The notes below the pieces were generated by a model. It saw only the letters and a program-made list of their open reading frames with translations, searched no databases and was not told the DNA's origin. A stretch of DNA of 64,000 nucleotides, taken from Acidovorax temperans. GTDB lineage: Bacteria; Pseudomonadota; Gammaproteobacteria; Burkholderiales; Burkholderiaceae_C. The DNA is taken from NCBI RefSeq assembly GCF_006716905.1, contig NZ_VFPV01000005.1, forward strand, positions 62,001 to 126,000. The letters are read 5' to 3'. Shown in pieces: positions 9,316 through 18,117 of the stretch (the stretch's first letter is position 1; each line of letters opens with the position of its first letter). Both the position numbers and the translations under genes were made by a program.

Positions 9316-9353
9316 CCCGATCGTCCCAGGCGCGATCGGGGTTTCATCTTTTG
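9316..9353 (+). terminator. Rho-independent terminator after P450 1
   Basis: Perfect 8-bp stem CCCGATCG / CGATCGGG (9316-9323 and 9333-9340) with a 9-nt loop, followed by the T-rich tract GTTTCATCTTTT. It separates the oxygenase-P450 unit from the amidohydrolase at 9383; read-through or an extra promoter would be needed for joint expression. Confidence 0.75.
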
Positions 9354-9382
9354 TTTGCATATTCCTTTATCTGGAGTCCATC

Positions 9383-10693
9383 ATGAAACTCGACGACCTC
9401 ATTCTTGTCAGCGTTGACGACCACGCGATCGAGCCGCGCGGGGCTTTTGATCGCCACATGCCAGCCAAATTCAAGGGCCGCCAGCCCAAGGTGGTTCAAA
9501 GCAGGGGCCGTGACGTCTGGGTCTTCGAAGACCGCGCGACAGGCTACATGGGCCTGAACTCCGTGGTGGGGCGCCCCAAGGACGAATACGGCATGGAGCC
9601 TTTGGGCTACGAGCACATGCGCCGCGGGACGTGGGACATCAAGGCCCGGGTGGACGATATGAACGCCAATGGTGTGCTGGGCTCCATCTGCTTCCCGACC
9701 TTTCCCGGTTTCGCGGGGCAGCGCTTCCAGCAGTACAGGGATGCGCGGGAGGTTTCGTTCGCCGCCATCCAGGCCTACAACGACTGGCACCTGCACGACT
9801 GGTGCAATGCAGCGCCGGGGCGGTTCATTCCGCTGAGCCTGATTCCATGGTGGGATGGTGAACTGGCTGCCCAGGAGATCCGCCGCATGGCCAAGCTGGG
9901 GGTTCACGCGATCTCCCTCTCGGACAACCCCGCGCTGCATGGGTTCCCCTCGATCCACTCCGACCATTGGGATCCGGTGTGGAAGGCTTGCGCGGACAAT
10001 GACGTGGTGATCTGCTGCCACATCGGCACCGGCGTCAAGGCCGAGCATGCCTCGGACCTCACGCCGATCGATGCCTGGATCACCTCGATGCCGATCTCGA
10101 TCGCCAACTCGGCCGCCGACTGGATATGGGCCCCCATGTGGAAGAAGTACCCCAATCTGCGCATGGCCCTCTCCGAGGGCAGCATCGGATGGATTCCATA
10201 CCTGCTGGAGCGTGCCGACTTCACCTACCGGCACCATCACGAGTGGACCATGACGGACTTCGGCGGCGGCAAGCCCAGCGACGTCTTCAGGCAGCACATC
10301 ATCACCTGCTTCATCGAAGACGAGTTCGGCTTGCGCAATCTGGCCGACATCGGCGAAGACAAGGTGACCTGGGAGTGCGACTACCCGCACTCCGACTGCA
10401 CCTGGCCGGGTTCGCCGGAGATCTTCCATGCGCAGACCCGGCACCTGACGGACGCGCAGATCGACAAGATCGGCCACCTCAACGCCATGCGCGAGTTCTC
10501 CTACGACCCGTTCTCCATCCTGGGACGCGAGAACTGCACCGTGGGAGCGCTGCGGGCGCAGGCCAAGCACGTGAGTGTCGAACCGATGCTGGGCATGGGG
10601 GGGGCCAAGCCGGTGCGGCAGACGGGCAAGTCGGTGACCTCGGGCGACATCAACAAGATGTTCGCTGATGCGGACGCAGAGACCGCGCTGTAG
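9383..10693 (+). CDS. Amidohydrolase_2 family protein (large type, copy 1)
   Basis: TIM-barrel amidohydrolase-superfamily protein, 436 residues. The N-terminus reads ISVDDH-like (LVSVDDHAIEP) instead of the usual DxHxH, as in a large uncharacterised clade often found with oxygenases. Further conserved His/Asp positions are CCHIGTG, the segment WAPMWKKYPNLRMALSEG, and ECDYPHSDCTWP, where His and Asp are likely metal or acid-base residues. A GGAG Shine-Dalgarno precedes ATG 9383. The gene at 44001 (435 residues, minus strand) is a close paralogue. Function unassigned; decarboxylation or C-C hydrolysis of a ring-fission product is an inference from the family and context. Confidence 0.85.
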   Translation: MKLDDLILVSVDDHAIEPRGAFDRHMPAKFKGRQPKVVQSRGRDVWVFEDRATGYMGLNSVVGRPKDEYGMEPLGYEHMRRGTWDIKARVDDMNANGVLGSICFPTFPGFAGQRFQQYRDAREVSFAAIQAYNDWHLHDWCNAAPGRFIPLSLIPWWDGELAAQEIRRMAKLGVHAISLSDNPALHGFPSIHSDHWDPVWKACADNDVVICCHIGTGVKAEHASDLTPIDAWITSMPISIANSAADWIWAPMWKKYPNLRMALSEGSIGWIPYLLERADFTYRHHHEWTMTDFGGGKPSDVFRQHIITCFIEDEFGLRNLADIGEDKVTWECDYPHSDCTWPGSPEIFHAQTRHLTDAQIDKIGHLNAMREFSYDPFSILGRENCTVGALRAQAKHVSVEPMLGMGGAKPVRQTGKSVTSGDINKMFADADAETAL

Positions 10694-10738
10694 CCTTTGG
10701 GAGCATCAGATGAGCCATCTCTACGATCTGGGGGCTGC

Positions 10739-11668
10739 ATGATGCGGGCGGCCGTGATTGCCGAGCGCGGACTGCCGCCGGTTCTGCAGGACTTTCCCGA
10801 ACCACAGGCTCGCGAGGGCGCGACCTTGATCAAGGTCGATACCGCGGGGCTGGGAGGCTGGGATGTTCTGGGGGCCTACCGCCTGGGCGTGCAATTCCCG
10901 TGCGTGATTCGGGGCGAGGGGGTAGGCCACGCCCCGGACGGGCGCCGGGTCTATTTCGGCGAGCGCTCGGTGGCGCCCTTCGGGGCCTGGGCCGAACGCA
11001 CCTTGGTACCTACCGAAGAGGTGTGGGACGTTCCCGACGATGTCGACGATGCGCTGGCCATCACCATGGGCATCGCGGGCACCGGCGCACTGCTGCCGCT
11101 GGAACAGGCCCGCATCCAGCCTGGCGAAACCGTGCTGATCTTGGGGGCCACGGGAACGCTCGGGCAGCTCGCCCTGCAGCTCGCGCGCATTCTGGGCGCT
11201 GGCCGTGTGGTGGGGGCGGCCCGCGATGCGGCCGCCCTGGAGCGCTTGCGCGCGCGGGGCCTGGCCGACGCGGTGGTGGCCCTGGGCGGCACCGACGATG
11301 CCGTGGCCCTGAAGGCCGTGGCGGGCGAGGGGTTCGACGTGGTTCTCGACGGCGTATGCGGTGCGCCCATGCTCGCGGCGCTGAAGGCCACGCGCTGGGG
11401 CGCGCGCATCCTCACCGTCGGCACGGGGGGCGGGCGCGAAGTGAAGCTCGATATCGCCGACCTGCTGTTCCGCACGCTCAGTTGCGTGGGTACGGGGCAG
11501 CGCTCGGCCAGCGATCGCGAGGCCACCTGGCGCCGGCTCCTGCGGATGGCGCACGAGCATCGCATCACCTTTGACCATGTCGGGTATCGCTTCGACCAGA
11601 TGCCGGACGCCTGGGCAAGCCAGGTGGCGGGGCCACATGCCAAGATCACCGCTTCTCTCAAGGCCTGA
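10739..11668 (+). CDS. Medium-chain dehydrogenase/reductase (zinc-less alcohol dehydrogenase type)
   Basis: NAD(P)H-dependent quinone-oxidoreductase-like or enoyl-reductase-like MDR of 309 residues. The GroES-like N-terminal half covers about residues 1-110 and the Rossmann fold starts at LILGATGTLGQLALQLARILG; GARILTVGTGGG closes the nucleotide domain. No structural-zinc Cys cluster is seen, and the protein is a little short for the family. Two adjacent ATGs (10739, 10742) follow a G-rich Shine-Dalgarno-like stretch. Located 45 nt after the amidohydrolase, probably co-transcribed. Possible roles are ketone, quinone or enone reduction in the pathway. Confidence 0.82.
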   Translation: MMRAAVIAERGLPPVLQDFPEPQAREGATLIKVDTAGLGGWDVLGAYRLGVQFPCVIRGEGVGHAPDGRRVYFGERSVAPFGAWAERTLVPTEEVWDVPDDVDDALAITMGIAGTGALLPLEQARIQPGETVLILGATGTLGQLALQLARILGAGRVVGAARDAAALERLRARGLADAVVALGGTDDAVALKAVAGEGFDVVLDGVCGAPMLAALKATRWGARILTVGTGGGREVKLDIADLLFRTLSCVGTGQRSASDREATWRRLLRMAHEHRITFDHVGYRFDQMPDAWASQVAGPHAKITASLKA

Positions 11669-11852
11669 TCGGAATTCGGCACGAACCAGAAGGATGGCGC
11701 GGATGCCAGGCTGGGAGGGTATGCGCGAACCTAGTGTTAACCCTGGTTTTTGGCGGCATTTGGGCCACTGGAACGGGCTTTATATGTACAGACTTTGCTA
11801 GGTTGTTTATATTTCGTCCCCACAGCTGCCCAAACAGATGAAGGAGACACGC
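11669..11852 (+). promoter_or_regulatory. Promoter region of second Rieske oxygenase operon
   Basis: 184-nt gap, AT-rich over 11780-11815. It contains TATATGTACAGAC around 11781 and TTTATATTTCG further on. No convincing -35/-10 pair; a regulated promoter is likely. The Shine-Dalgarno for the next gene, AAGGAG, lies inside the upstream in-frame ATG 11838, which is why 11853 is taken as the real start. Confidence 0.35.
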
Positions 11853-13253
11853 ATGCTAAGCCCCACCCCCCCCACGCTTTCCGATGGAACCAAGGTCGTT
11901 GATCTGGTCAATGTGAACACACGGGAGGTGCAGATGCGCGCGCTCTCGGACCCCGAGCTCTACGAGCTGGAGATGGAGCGGATCTTCGGCAAGATCTGGG
12001 TTTTCCTCGGCCATGAGTCCGAGATTCCCAACTCGGGGGACTTCGTCACTCGCGACATGGGTTCCGACTCGGTGCTGGTCACGCGCGATAAGTCGGGCGA
12101 GGTTCACGTGCTTCTCAACCTGTGCACGCACCGGGGCATGCGGGTTTCGACCCTGGATGCGGGCAACACGCAGATCCACACCTGCATCTACCATGGCTGG
12201 GCTTTCCGTCCGAACGGAGCCTTTCTCGGCGCGCCGGTCGAGAAGGAGACGATGCACGGCAAGATGATGAGCAAGGAGGAACTGGGGTTGAAGAAGGCCC
12301 GGGTCACCTTGTATGGCGGGCTGATCTTTGCAACCTGGAACATCGATGGCCCCTCGTTCGAGGAATTCCTTGGCGACGCCAAGTGGTACTACGACATCCT
12401 TTTCAAGCGCACCGACAAAGGCATGGAAGTGCTGGGGCCGCCGCAGCGCTTCACGGTGCGTGCCAACTGGAAGGCAGCAGGGGAGCAGTCTGCCGCCGAC
12501 GGCTACCACACGCTGACCCTGCACCGCTGGCTTGGCGAGGTCGGCAACTATTCCAAGAAGGGCGAAGGGGAGGGCAGCGGTGGCGACCTGAGCCCAGAGA
12601 TGTACGGGGTGGAAGTCAGTTCGCCGCACGGGCACGCGTTGCGATGCATCGACCTGGGGCGGAAGATTCGCCGCATGACCGGGCTCGATCCCGACGTGCT
12701 GAGCGTGGACGAAAAGCTCAATGCGCTCCCGCCAGCCGGCATGACGAAGGAGATGGTCGAGCAGCTCAAGCGCAACCTCACGCCCGAACAGCTGCATGTG
12801 CAGACCAGCATGCCGCCGCAGGTCGGCGGCATCTTCCCGAACGTGCTGTTTGGCTTCGTCTACATCCCACAGGCCGATGGCTCGGTGGTCGGCTCGATGA
12901 CCATGCATGCCTACGTCCCGAAGGGGCCCGACAAGCTGGAGTTCGTGAACTGGATCTTTGCGGAAAAGGACGCCCCGCAGGAGTTGCGCGACAAGATGCT
13001 CAGGCAGACCATCCAGCTGTTTGGCACATCAGGCATGGTGGAGCAGGACGACTCCGACACCTGGCCGCACATGACCCTGGCCGCCAAGGGCGCGCAGGGC
13101 AAGAAGATGACCCTGAAGTACCAGGCTGTCTATGAAACCGGGGCGCCCAAAGGCTGGCCCGGCCCGGGCATCGTCAACGAAGGCTTCACCAAGGACGACA
13201 CGCAGTGGCACTGGTGGTTGTACTGGCGCCAGCTCATGGGCGACGCGGTCTGA
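11853..13253 (+). CDS. Aromatic-ring-hydroxylating dioxygenase, large (alpha) subunit 2
   Basis: Second Rieske alpha subunit, 466 residues, exactly the length of copy 1. It keeps the Rieske pairs CTHRG and CIYHGW and the mononuclear iron site DGYHTLTLH plus VEQDDSDTW. Differences cluster in the region after the iron ligands (residues about 230-330), which lines the active site in this family, so the two copies may differ in substrate or regiochemistry. Start 11853 (MLSPTPP) has AAGGAG 6 nt upstream. Paired with the beta subunit at 13296 and followed by a convergent gene, so this is a two-gene operon without its own P450. Confidence 0.93.
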   Translation: MLSPTPPTLSDGTKVVDLVNVNTREVQMRALSDPELYELEMERIFGKIWVFLGHESEIPNSGDFVTRDMGSDSVLVTRDKSGEVHVLLNLCTHRGMRVSTLDAGNTQIHTCIYHGWAFRPNGAFLGAPVEKETMHGKMMSKEELGLKKARVTLYGGLIFATWNIDGPSFEEFLGDAKWYYDILFKRTDKGMEVLGPPQRFTVRANWKAAGEQSAADGYHTLTLHRWLGEVGNYSKKGEGEGSGGDLSPEMYGVEVSSPHGHALRCIDLGRKIRRMTGLDPDVLSVDEKLNALPPAGMTKEMVEQLKRNLTPEQLHVQTSMPPQVGGIFPNVLFGFVYIPQADGSVVGSMTMHAYVPKGPDKLEFVNWIFAEKDAPQELRDKMLRQTIQLFGTSGMVEQDDSDTWPHMTLAAKGAQGKKMTLKYQAVYETGAPKGWPGPGIVNEGFTKDDTQWHWWLYWRQLMGDAV

Positions 13254-13295
13254 TCCTTCCTTGCAACTCGATACCATCCAATCTCGGAGACTCCC

Positions 13296-13832
13296 ATGAG
13301 TGAAGCCCAAGGCGCCCTGGTGCCTATCGGATCGCCGGTTTACAACCAGATCCTTCAATTTCTGTACGTCGAGGCGCGCCTGCTTGACGAAATCCGCCTC
13401 AAGGAATGGGGCGCCCTGCTCGCGCAAGACCTGATCTACTCCGCTCCCTTGAGGGAAACACGGCCGGTCAACCAGCAGGCGGCATCGGTGGTGCGCACCA
13501 TGCAGCACTACCACGACGATTGGCGCTCCGTGATGGGGCGCATCGTGCGCCTTACCGGCACCAAGAGCGCCTGGGCGGAAGATCCACCATCGCGCACGCG
13601 CCGACTCGTGACCAACGTTCTGGTCGAAGAGACGGACAAGCCCCAGGAATACAGTGTGCGCAGCTATCTGCTAGTGACGCGCAGCCGGTTCAACTTCGAT
13701 GAATACGACCTGATCAGCGCGGAACGCAGGGACATCCTGCGGGCTGATGGCGAGGGGTTCAAGCTGGCCAAGCGCGAGATCCTGCTGGACCAGGCCGTGC
13801 TGGGTACGCCGAATCTGGCCATCTTCCTTTGA
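13296..13832 (+). CDS. Aromatic-ring-hydroxylating dioxygenase, small (beta) subunit 2
   Basis: Beta subunit, 178 residues, paralogue of the one at 7346 and missing only its N-terminal extension. Shares EARLLDEIRLKEWGALL, AEDPPSRTRRLVTNV and REILLDQAVLGTPNLAIFL. GGAGA stands 6 nt before ATG 13296. Forms a heteromeric oxygenase with the alpha subunit 42 nt upstream. It ends only 14 nt from the stop of the convergent DUF2889 gene, leaving no room for a conventional terminator. Confidence 0.92.
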   Translation: MSEAQGALVPIGSPVYNQILQFLYVEARLLDEIRLKEWGALLAQDLIYSAPLRETRPVNQQAASVVRTMQHYHDDWRSVMGRIVRLTGTKSAWAEDPPSRTRRLVTNVLVEETDKPQEYSVRSYLLVTRSRFNFDEYDLISAERRDILRADGEGFKLAKREILLDQAVLGTPNLAIFL

Positions 13833-13846
13833 CCTCGCGCTTGCCT

Positions 13847-14587
13847 TCAAGCCTTGAACGCGAGCCATTCCTGGTCATCGCGGCATAGCTGGCCGGGCTG
13901 CCACGTGAAATTCCAGGTCGAGCCCACTTGGCGCAAAGCCAGAGGGGCTCTTCCAGGCTGCTGCGCATAGCAGGCCCCGGTCGTTCTGGCATGGCGCTGT
14001 GCATCGAGGGGACGATTCTTCCCCATGGAAATCACGGCACATCGCCGCAATACCAGTGCTGCTTCGGCCATGTCTTCGGTCAGGTGGGCAAACGCCCAGC
14101 GCGCCATGCCCTGGCGCAACCCGATGCCTTCGTAAGGGGGAGGCCCTACGATGTCCAGGTCCTGGATATCCCAGGCCAGCAGCCGGATGCCGTCGCGATC
14201 GAGGGTCGCGTATGTGCGTCCTTCGATTCTCAGTGGCACCTCGATGTCATAACGGCGTCGCGGCAGGGCCCGGGACGCGGCGGCCGCGGCCAGGCCGCTG
14301 AGTTCCAGCATGTGGGTGCATTGCTCGCTGGGATCGACTTGGCGCATCACGCCGTGAGCGCTTGTCGCAGGGGGAGTGCCGACCAGCTGTTGGAGTTGGC
14401 CAGCCGCCGAAGGACACAGGCTGTAAGGGTGGCGAGGAGCTTCGCCACGCACGAAGGCGATGAGCCCATCCCGGACGACGAGTTCGACCCGGAAATGATG
14501 GAAGTCATCCTCCAGCGCGGCCCGGCAGCGAAAGCCGGCTTCCACGGGATCGGTTGCGATCAGAATGCGGCGTCGGAATACAGGCAT
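13847..14587 (-). CDS. DUF2889 family protein
   Basis: 246-residue protein that I recognise as DUF2889-like from LEDDFHHFRVELVVRDG, the following CPSAAGQLQQLVG and the C-terminal half with EGRTYATLDRDG. Members are of unknown biochemical role and often sit in aromatic or steroid-type catabolic clusters, encoded beside oxygenases and SDRs. Start 14587 (MPVFRRRILIATDP) is favoured over 14710, which would run through the promoter of the divergent SDR. No signal peptide or membrane segment. Function unknown. Confidence 0.7.
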   Translation of the reverse strand: MPVFRRRILIATDPVEAGFRCRAALEDDFHHFRVELVVRDGLIAFVRGEAPRHPYSLCPSAAGQLQQLVGTPPATSAHGVMRQVDPSEQCTHMLELSGLAAAAASRALPRRRYDIEVPLRIEGRTYATLDRDGIRLLAWDIQDLDIVGPPPYEGIGLRQGMARWAFAHLTEDMAEAALVLRRCAVISMGKNRPLDAQRHARTTGACYAQQPGRAPLALRQVGSTWNFTWQPGQLCRDDQEWLAFKA

Positions 14588-14709
14588 GGGTACTTTCTTT
14601 CGGGGCCTCTGCCGTCGGCTGGCAACGCGCGAAGCCTGATTTTTCCGGCTGACACGAAGTGTCTTAAAGTGTACGATAAAAAGAATTCTGTCTAATATAA
14701 GGAGATTCA
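14588..14709 (+). promoter_or_regulatory. Divergent promoter region with AGAATTCTGTCTA motif
   Basis: Between DUF2889 (minus) and an SDR (plus). AGAATTCTGTCTA at 14682-14694 resembles AATTCTGTATCTAGA at 48611 and the AGAATT repeats at 17191-17220, so it may be a site for the TetR regulator at 17303. TAATAT near 14693 could be the -10; AAGTGTACG at 14667 is a relative of the AAGTGTTCAA motif. AAGGAG precedes ATG 14710. Confidence 0.4.
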
Positions 14710-15510
14710 ATGGGCTTGCTGAAAGACAAGGTGGCGCTGATCACCGGAGCGGGCGGTGGTATCGGACGCGGCATTGCACGCTGCTATGCGCGAGAAGGCG
14801 CTGCGGTACTGATTGCCGAGCTCGATCCCGTGACCGGCGCCGAGGCCGAGGCCGAACTCCAGCAGATGGGCGCGCGCGCCCTGTTCGTGCCCACCGACGT
14901 GCTCCGCAAGGACAGCGTGGAAGCCGCTATTCAGGCCGCAGCGGATAGCTTTGGCGGGCTCGACATTCTCATCAACAATGCCTTCGTCCCATCCGAGAAC
15001 GTGTTGCTGGAGGACAAGACGGATGCGATGCTGGAGCGTACGCTGACATCTACCGTCTGGGCGTCCTGGTGGGCCATGCGCGCTGCCTTGCCGCACATGC
15101 GTGCGCGCGGTGGTGGGCGCATCATCAATTTCACGTCGATCGACGTGGACATCGGAGCCTGGCAGCATGCCGACTACAACACGGGCAAATCCGGTGTCGT
15201 CGGACTGACGCGCAGCGCGGCGGCCGAATGGGGCCGGTTCAACATCACTTGCAACGCCATTGCACCGACAGCCATGGGGGCGACATTCCATAAGCTGGCC
15301 GCCGAAATCCCCGGTTTCGCCGAGCGCTCGGCCGCCGCCCGGCCCATGGGTCGCTCGGGTGATCCGGAACTGGATATCGGGCCAGTGGCCGTCTTTCTGG
15401 GCTCGGAGATGGCGCGGTTCGTGACTGGAATCACCATGCACGTGGACGGTGGGCTGCATTTGCCAGGCTACAACTCGCGCCCGGCCCATGTGCCGGTGCG
15501 CGAATACTGA
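14710..15510 (+). CDS. SDR-family oxidoreductase
   Basis: Classical short-chain dehydrogenase, 266 residues. Cofactor motif TGAGGGIGRG at residues 13-22, NNA as INNAF, catalytic Ser in INFTSID and the Tyr/Lys pair in DYNTGKSG. An AAGGAG Shine-Dalgarno and an AT-rich promoter precede it. Converges on the CoA ligase at 15528. Likely dehydrogenates a dihydrodiol or alcohol intermediate to a ketone; substrate is unassigned. Confidence 0.88.
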   Translation: MGLLKDKVALITGAGGGIGRGIARCYAREGAAVLIAELDPVTGAEAEAELQQMGARALFVPTDVLRKDSVEAAIQAAADSFGGLDILINNAFVPSENVLLEDKTDAMLERTLTSTVWASWWAMRAALPHMRARGGGRIINFTSIDVDIGAWQHADYNTGKSGVVGLTRSAAAEWGRFNITCNAIAPTAMGATFHKLAAEIPGFAERSAAARPMGRSGDPELDIGPVAVFLGSEMARFVTGITMHVDGGLHLPGYNSRPAHVPVREY

Positions 15511-15527
15511 TGCACCGGAGACAGGCT

Positions 15528-17159
15528 TCAGCGCTTGGTGACCTGTATGCCGCTGGTTTCCTGGTCCCAGGTGGCCGGTGTGCAACCTTGGTCGCGCAGT
15601 TCATACTTCAGAACCCGCCCCTGGGGGTTCTTGGGAAGGCTGTCGCGGAATTCGATGTAACGCGGCAGGGCGTAGTAGGGGACGGCGTCGATGGCCCACT
15701 GGAAAAGATCCTCGGGCGCCAGCGCCATGCCAGGGCGCAGCATGGCGGTCACCTTGACGTCGTCTTCCCCCTTGTCGGACGGGACGGCGTGCACGGCGAC
15801 TTCGGCCAGGGCCGGGTGGCGGGCGAAGGCAGCCTCCATCTCGAAGCTGGAGATGTTTTCGCCGCGTCTGCGCAGGTAGTCTTTCTTGCGATCAACGAAA
15901 TAGAAAAAGCCTTGCTCGTCGAACTTGCCAATATCCCCGGTGTGCAGCCAGAGGTTGCGCATGATCTTCAGCGTGTCTTCCGGCCTGCGCCAGTAGCCCA
16001 TGAACATGATGTCCGGGCGCAGCGGCCGCACCACGATTTCGCCAGAAGTCCCGGTCGGCACTTCCCGGTCGAGGTCGTCCACGATGCGCACGTCGAAATC
16101 GGGAATGCGCTTTCCAGACGAACCGGGTGCGGCATACTCGCCACCGGCCAGCGAAGTGATCACTGCCGCTTCGGTGAGGCCATAGCCGTTGCCGCCCACC
16201 TGTTTCGCGCCGAAGCGTTCGCGCCAGATGGATTTGACTTCCTCCGTGAACGGATTGCCCCGCACTGTATGGATCTGCCCCTTGCAGCGCCGCCCGGCCT
16301 CGGTATCCGGCGCGTTGGCCAGCATCGCCCCCATGCTGCCCAGGATGGAGGCGATGGTGGCACCGCTGCGCTCCACTTCGGGCCAGAAGTTCGACACCGA
16401 AAAACGCGGAACGAAAGCGACGCGGGCGCCGACCAGAATCGATGCCAGCACGCCCACGCACATGGCGTTCATGTGGAACAGCGGCAGGGGCGTGATCGTG
16501 ACGTCGTTTTCGTTGGCCGGCCCGGCGCGCAGTTGCAGACGCGCCAGATTGCACATGTAGTTGTAGCTGATCATGCAGCCCTTGGACGGTCCGGTCGTGC
16601 CCGAGGTGTAGATGAGGCAGGCCAGTTCCCAGGGCTGGGGTTTGCGCTCGAACGCGCTGTCATCGCTGCCGCGGTGTTCGTCGAGCGAGGCCAGGGGCAG
16701 GGTGCCGCACTGCCTGTCGCCGGGCGTTCCCCGGGTCAGGACCTGCTGCACGTCCGGCAACCCGTCCGAAACCGCCGCGATGCGTTCGGCATACGCAGCC
16801 TCGCAGACCACGAGCGCCGCGCCAGCATCGGCAATCTGGTGGCGCAGGAATTCACCCTTGAGCGCGGTGTTGATGGGTACGCTGACGGCGCAGAGCTTAT
16901 TGATGGCGAACCAGCACAGCACGGCATCGATGTTGTTGTCGAGCATCGTCACGACCGTCTGGCCGGGTTGCACGCCCAGCGCCGCGAACGCATGGGCCAA
17001 ACGGGTCGACTGGCGATCCACTTCGCCGTAGGTATGGAGTTCACCCGAGAAGTCGAGCAACACCCGGTCGGAATGTTTGGCTACCGCGCGTTCGAGCGCC
17101 GCAATGACCGTATCTTGTTGACCGAGGGACCACGTGTCGGGATTGCCGATTCCTGCCAT
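15528..17159 (-). CDS. Acyl-CoA ligase (CaiC-like, AMP-forming)
   Basis: ANL-superfamily CoA ligase, 543 residues, complete. P-loop IYTSGTTGPSKGC, A5-type motif GNGYGLTEA, WLHTGDIGKFDEQGFFYFVDRKKD and the hinge/A8 region RRRGENISSFEME are all present, as is the C-terminal Lys in NPQGRVLKYELR. Start 17159 (MAGIGN) has GGAG 8 nt upstream; a TTG at 17192 would add 11 residues. Divergent from the TetR gene at 17303 with AGAATT-type repeats between them, so TetR control is plausible. Compared with the ligase at 1-1467 it belongs to a different branch, suggesting two acids are activated in the pathway. Confidence 0.9.
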   Translation of the reverse strand: MAGIGNPDTWSLGQQDTVIAALERAVAKHSDRVLLDFSGELHTYGEVDRQSTRLAHAFAALGVQPGQTVVTMLDNNIDAVLCWFAINKLCAVSVPINTALKGEFLRHQIADAGAALVVCEAAYAERIAAVSDGLPDVQQVLTRGTPGDRQCGTLPLASLDEHRGSDDSAFERKPQPWELACLIYTSGTTGPSKGCMISYNYMCNLARLQLRAGPANENDVTITPLPLFHMNAMCVGVLASILVGARVAFVPRFSVSNFWPEVERSGATIASILGSMGAMLANAPDTEAGRRCKGQIHTVRGNPFTEEVKSIWRERFGAKQVGGNGYGLTEAAVITSLAGGEYAAPGSSGKRIPDFDVRIVDDLDREVPTGTSGEIVVRPLRPDIMFMGYWRRPEDTLKIMRNLWLHTGDIGKFDEQGFFYFVDRKKDYLRRRGENISSFEMEAAFARHPALAEVAVHAVPSDKGEDDVKVTAMLRPGMALAPEDLFQWAIDAVPYYALPRYIEFRDSLPKNPQGRVLKYELRDQGCTPATWDQETSGIQVTKR

Positions 17160-17302
17160 GCAAAACGCTCCAAGCCACACCCAAGGATGCAAAAAATTCT
17201 AGATAAAGATGAGAATTCTATATTTAGATTTTTCACCGCGCGTGCTGGTAAACCCTTGGCCGCATCGCCAAGCGCCGAATCTCTCACTGAACCTCAGAAA
17301 GC
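17160..17302. promoter_or_regulatory. CoA-ligase/TetR divergent promoter with AGAATT operator-like repeats
   Basis: Contains AAAAAATTCTAGATA at 17191-17205, whose reverse complement occurs exactly at 48618-48632 before a Bug gene. A second AGAATT lies at 17212-17217. In the minus sense these are two direct copies of TAGAATT about 20 bp apart. This is the expected place for an autoregulatory TetR site. Confidence 0.5.
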
Positions 17303-18082
17303 ATGGAAATGACCCTCAAGAGCACGAACAAGCAAGCCGCAGTCGCATCGAAAGCGGTTGGCAAGCCCCGTCGCAGGGTGGTGGATCGTGGCGTTGCGGC
17401 GCCTGTTGTGCAGAAACCTGCGGCGGCTGTCGCCATGGTGGAGAAGAAGAGCCCGGTGGCCGCAGAGACAGGGCCGGTTGGCGTACGCCGTGGGCGCAGC
17501 AACCGGCGTTCCGAGCAAACGATTGCGAACATCCTGATGGTCACCGAGAACATCGTGCTGAAATCTGGCGCCGAGCGGATCTCGATACTCGATGTCTGCC
17601 GCGAGGCGGGTATTTCCCGCGGCACGTTCTATCGCTATTTCGCGTCTCAGGATGAACTGCTGGATGCGTTTGCCCGTCACAAACGCGAGCAGTTCCATGT
17701 CACCTTGGCAGAGGCCGTCCAACCCTACCAGGACCCCGACGAGCGCTTCGACGCGTTGATTCGCTACCTGGACCACTACTTGGAGCATGGCCGCGCGCGC
17801 CGGTTGCTGGTCGCCGCACCGGAATACGCCCTTGGTTTCTTTCGCCGCATCTTCCACGACTCGGTGGTCCGGTTCCAGGACGTTCTCGGCTCTGTTTTCG
17901 ATGCCTGGGAGGCTCGTTTTGGCGTCAAGGTGGATCGGGAACTGGTATGCGAACTCCTGATCCGCTATGTGTTGAGCGAGCAACTGGTGCCGGGGGATGC
18001 TGATCGCAAGACGTTGCCCCGGCGCATTGGCCGAATGGTGGAGGCCCTGGCCACAGGTGCACCCCCCCGCGCTAGGCGGTGA
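17303..18082 (+). CDS. TetR-family transcriptional regulator (1)
   Basis: 259 residues. After a basic, Ala/Lys/Arg-rich and probably disordered N-terminal extension of about 65 residues comes the TetR DNA-binding domain, with HTH ISILDVCREAGISRGTFYRYF around residues 92-112. The rest is the ligand-binding and dimer domain. Start could be 17303 or 17309. Divergent from the CoA ligase, which it probably controls; matching motifs elsewhere in the window suggest a wider regulon. The effector may be a CoA thioester or pathway acid, as for many catabolic TetR proteins. Confidence 0.88.
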   Translation: MEMTLKSTNKQAAVASKAVGKPRRRVVDRGVAAPVVQKPAAAVAMVEKKSPVAAETGPVGVRRGRSNRRSEQTIANILMVTENIVLKSGAERISILDVCREAGISRGTFYRYFASQDELLDAFARHKREQFHVTLAEAVQPYQDPDERFDALIRYLDHYLEHGRARRLLVAAPEYALGFFRRIFHDSVVRFQDVLGSVFDAWEARFGVKVDRELVCELLIRYVLSEQLVPGDADRKTLPRRIGRMVEALATGAPPRARR

Positions 18083-18117
18083 ATTGTCTCCTGCGGCAGT
18101 GGCATGCACCCGTCACC

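Noticed and set aside
11671-11684. GGAATTCGGCACGA resembling a cDNA-library EcoRI adaptor
   Set aside because: It sits in ordinary intergenic sequence without any discontinuity in the flanking genes; most likely coincidence.
15510-17312. 600-codon open frame on the plus strand
   Set aside because: Shadow of the minus-strand CoA ligase at 15528-17159.
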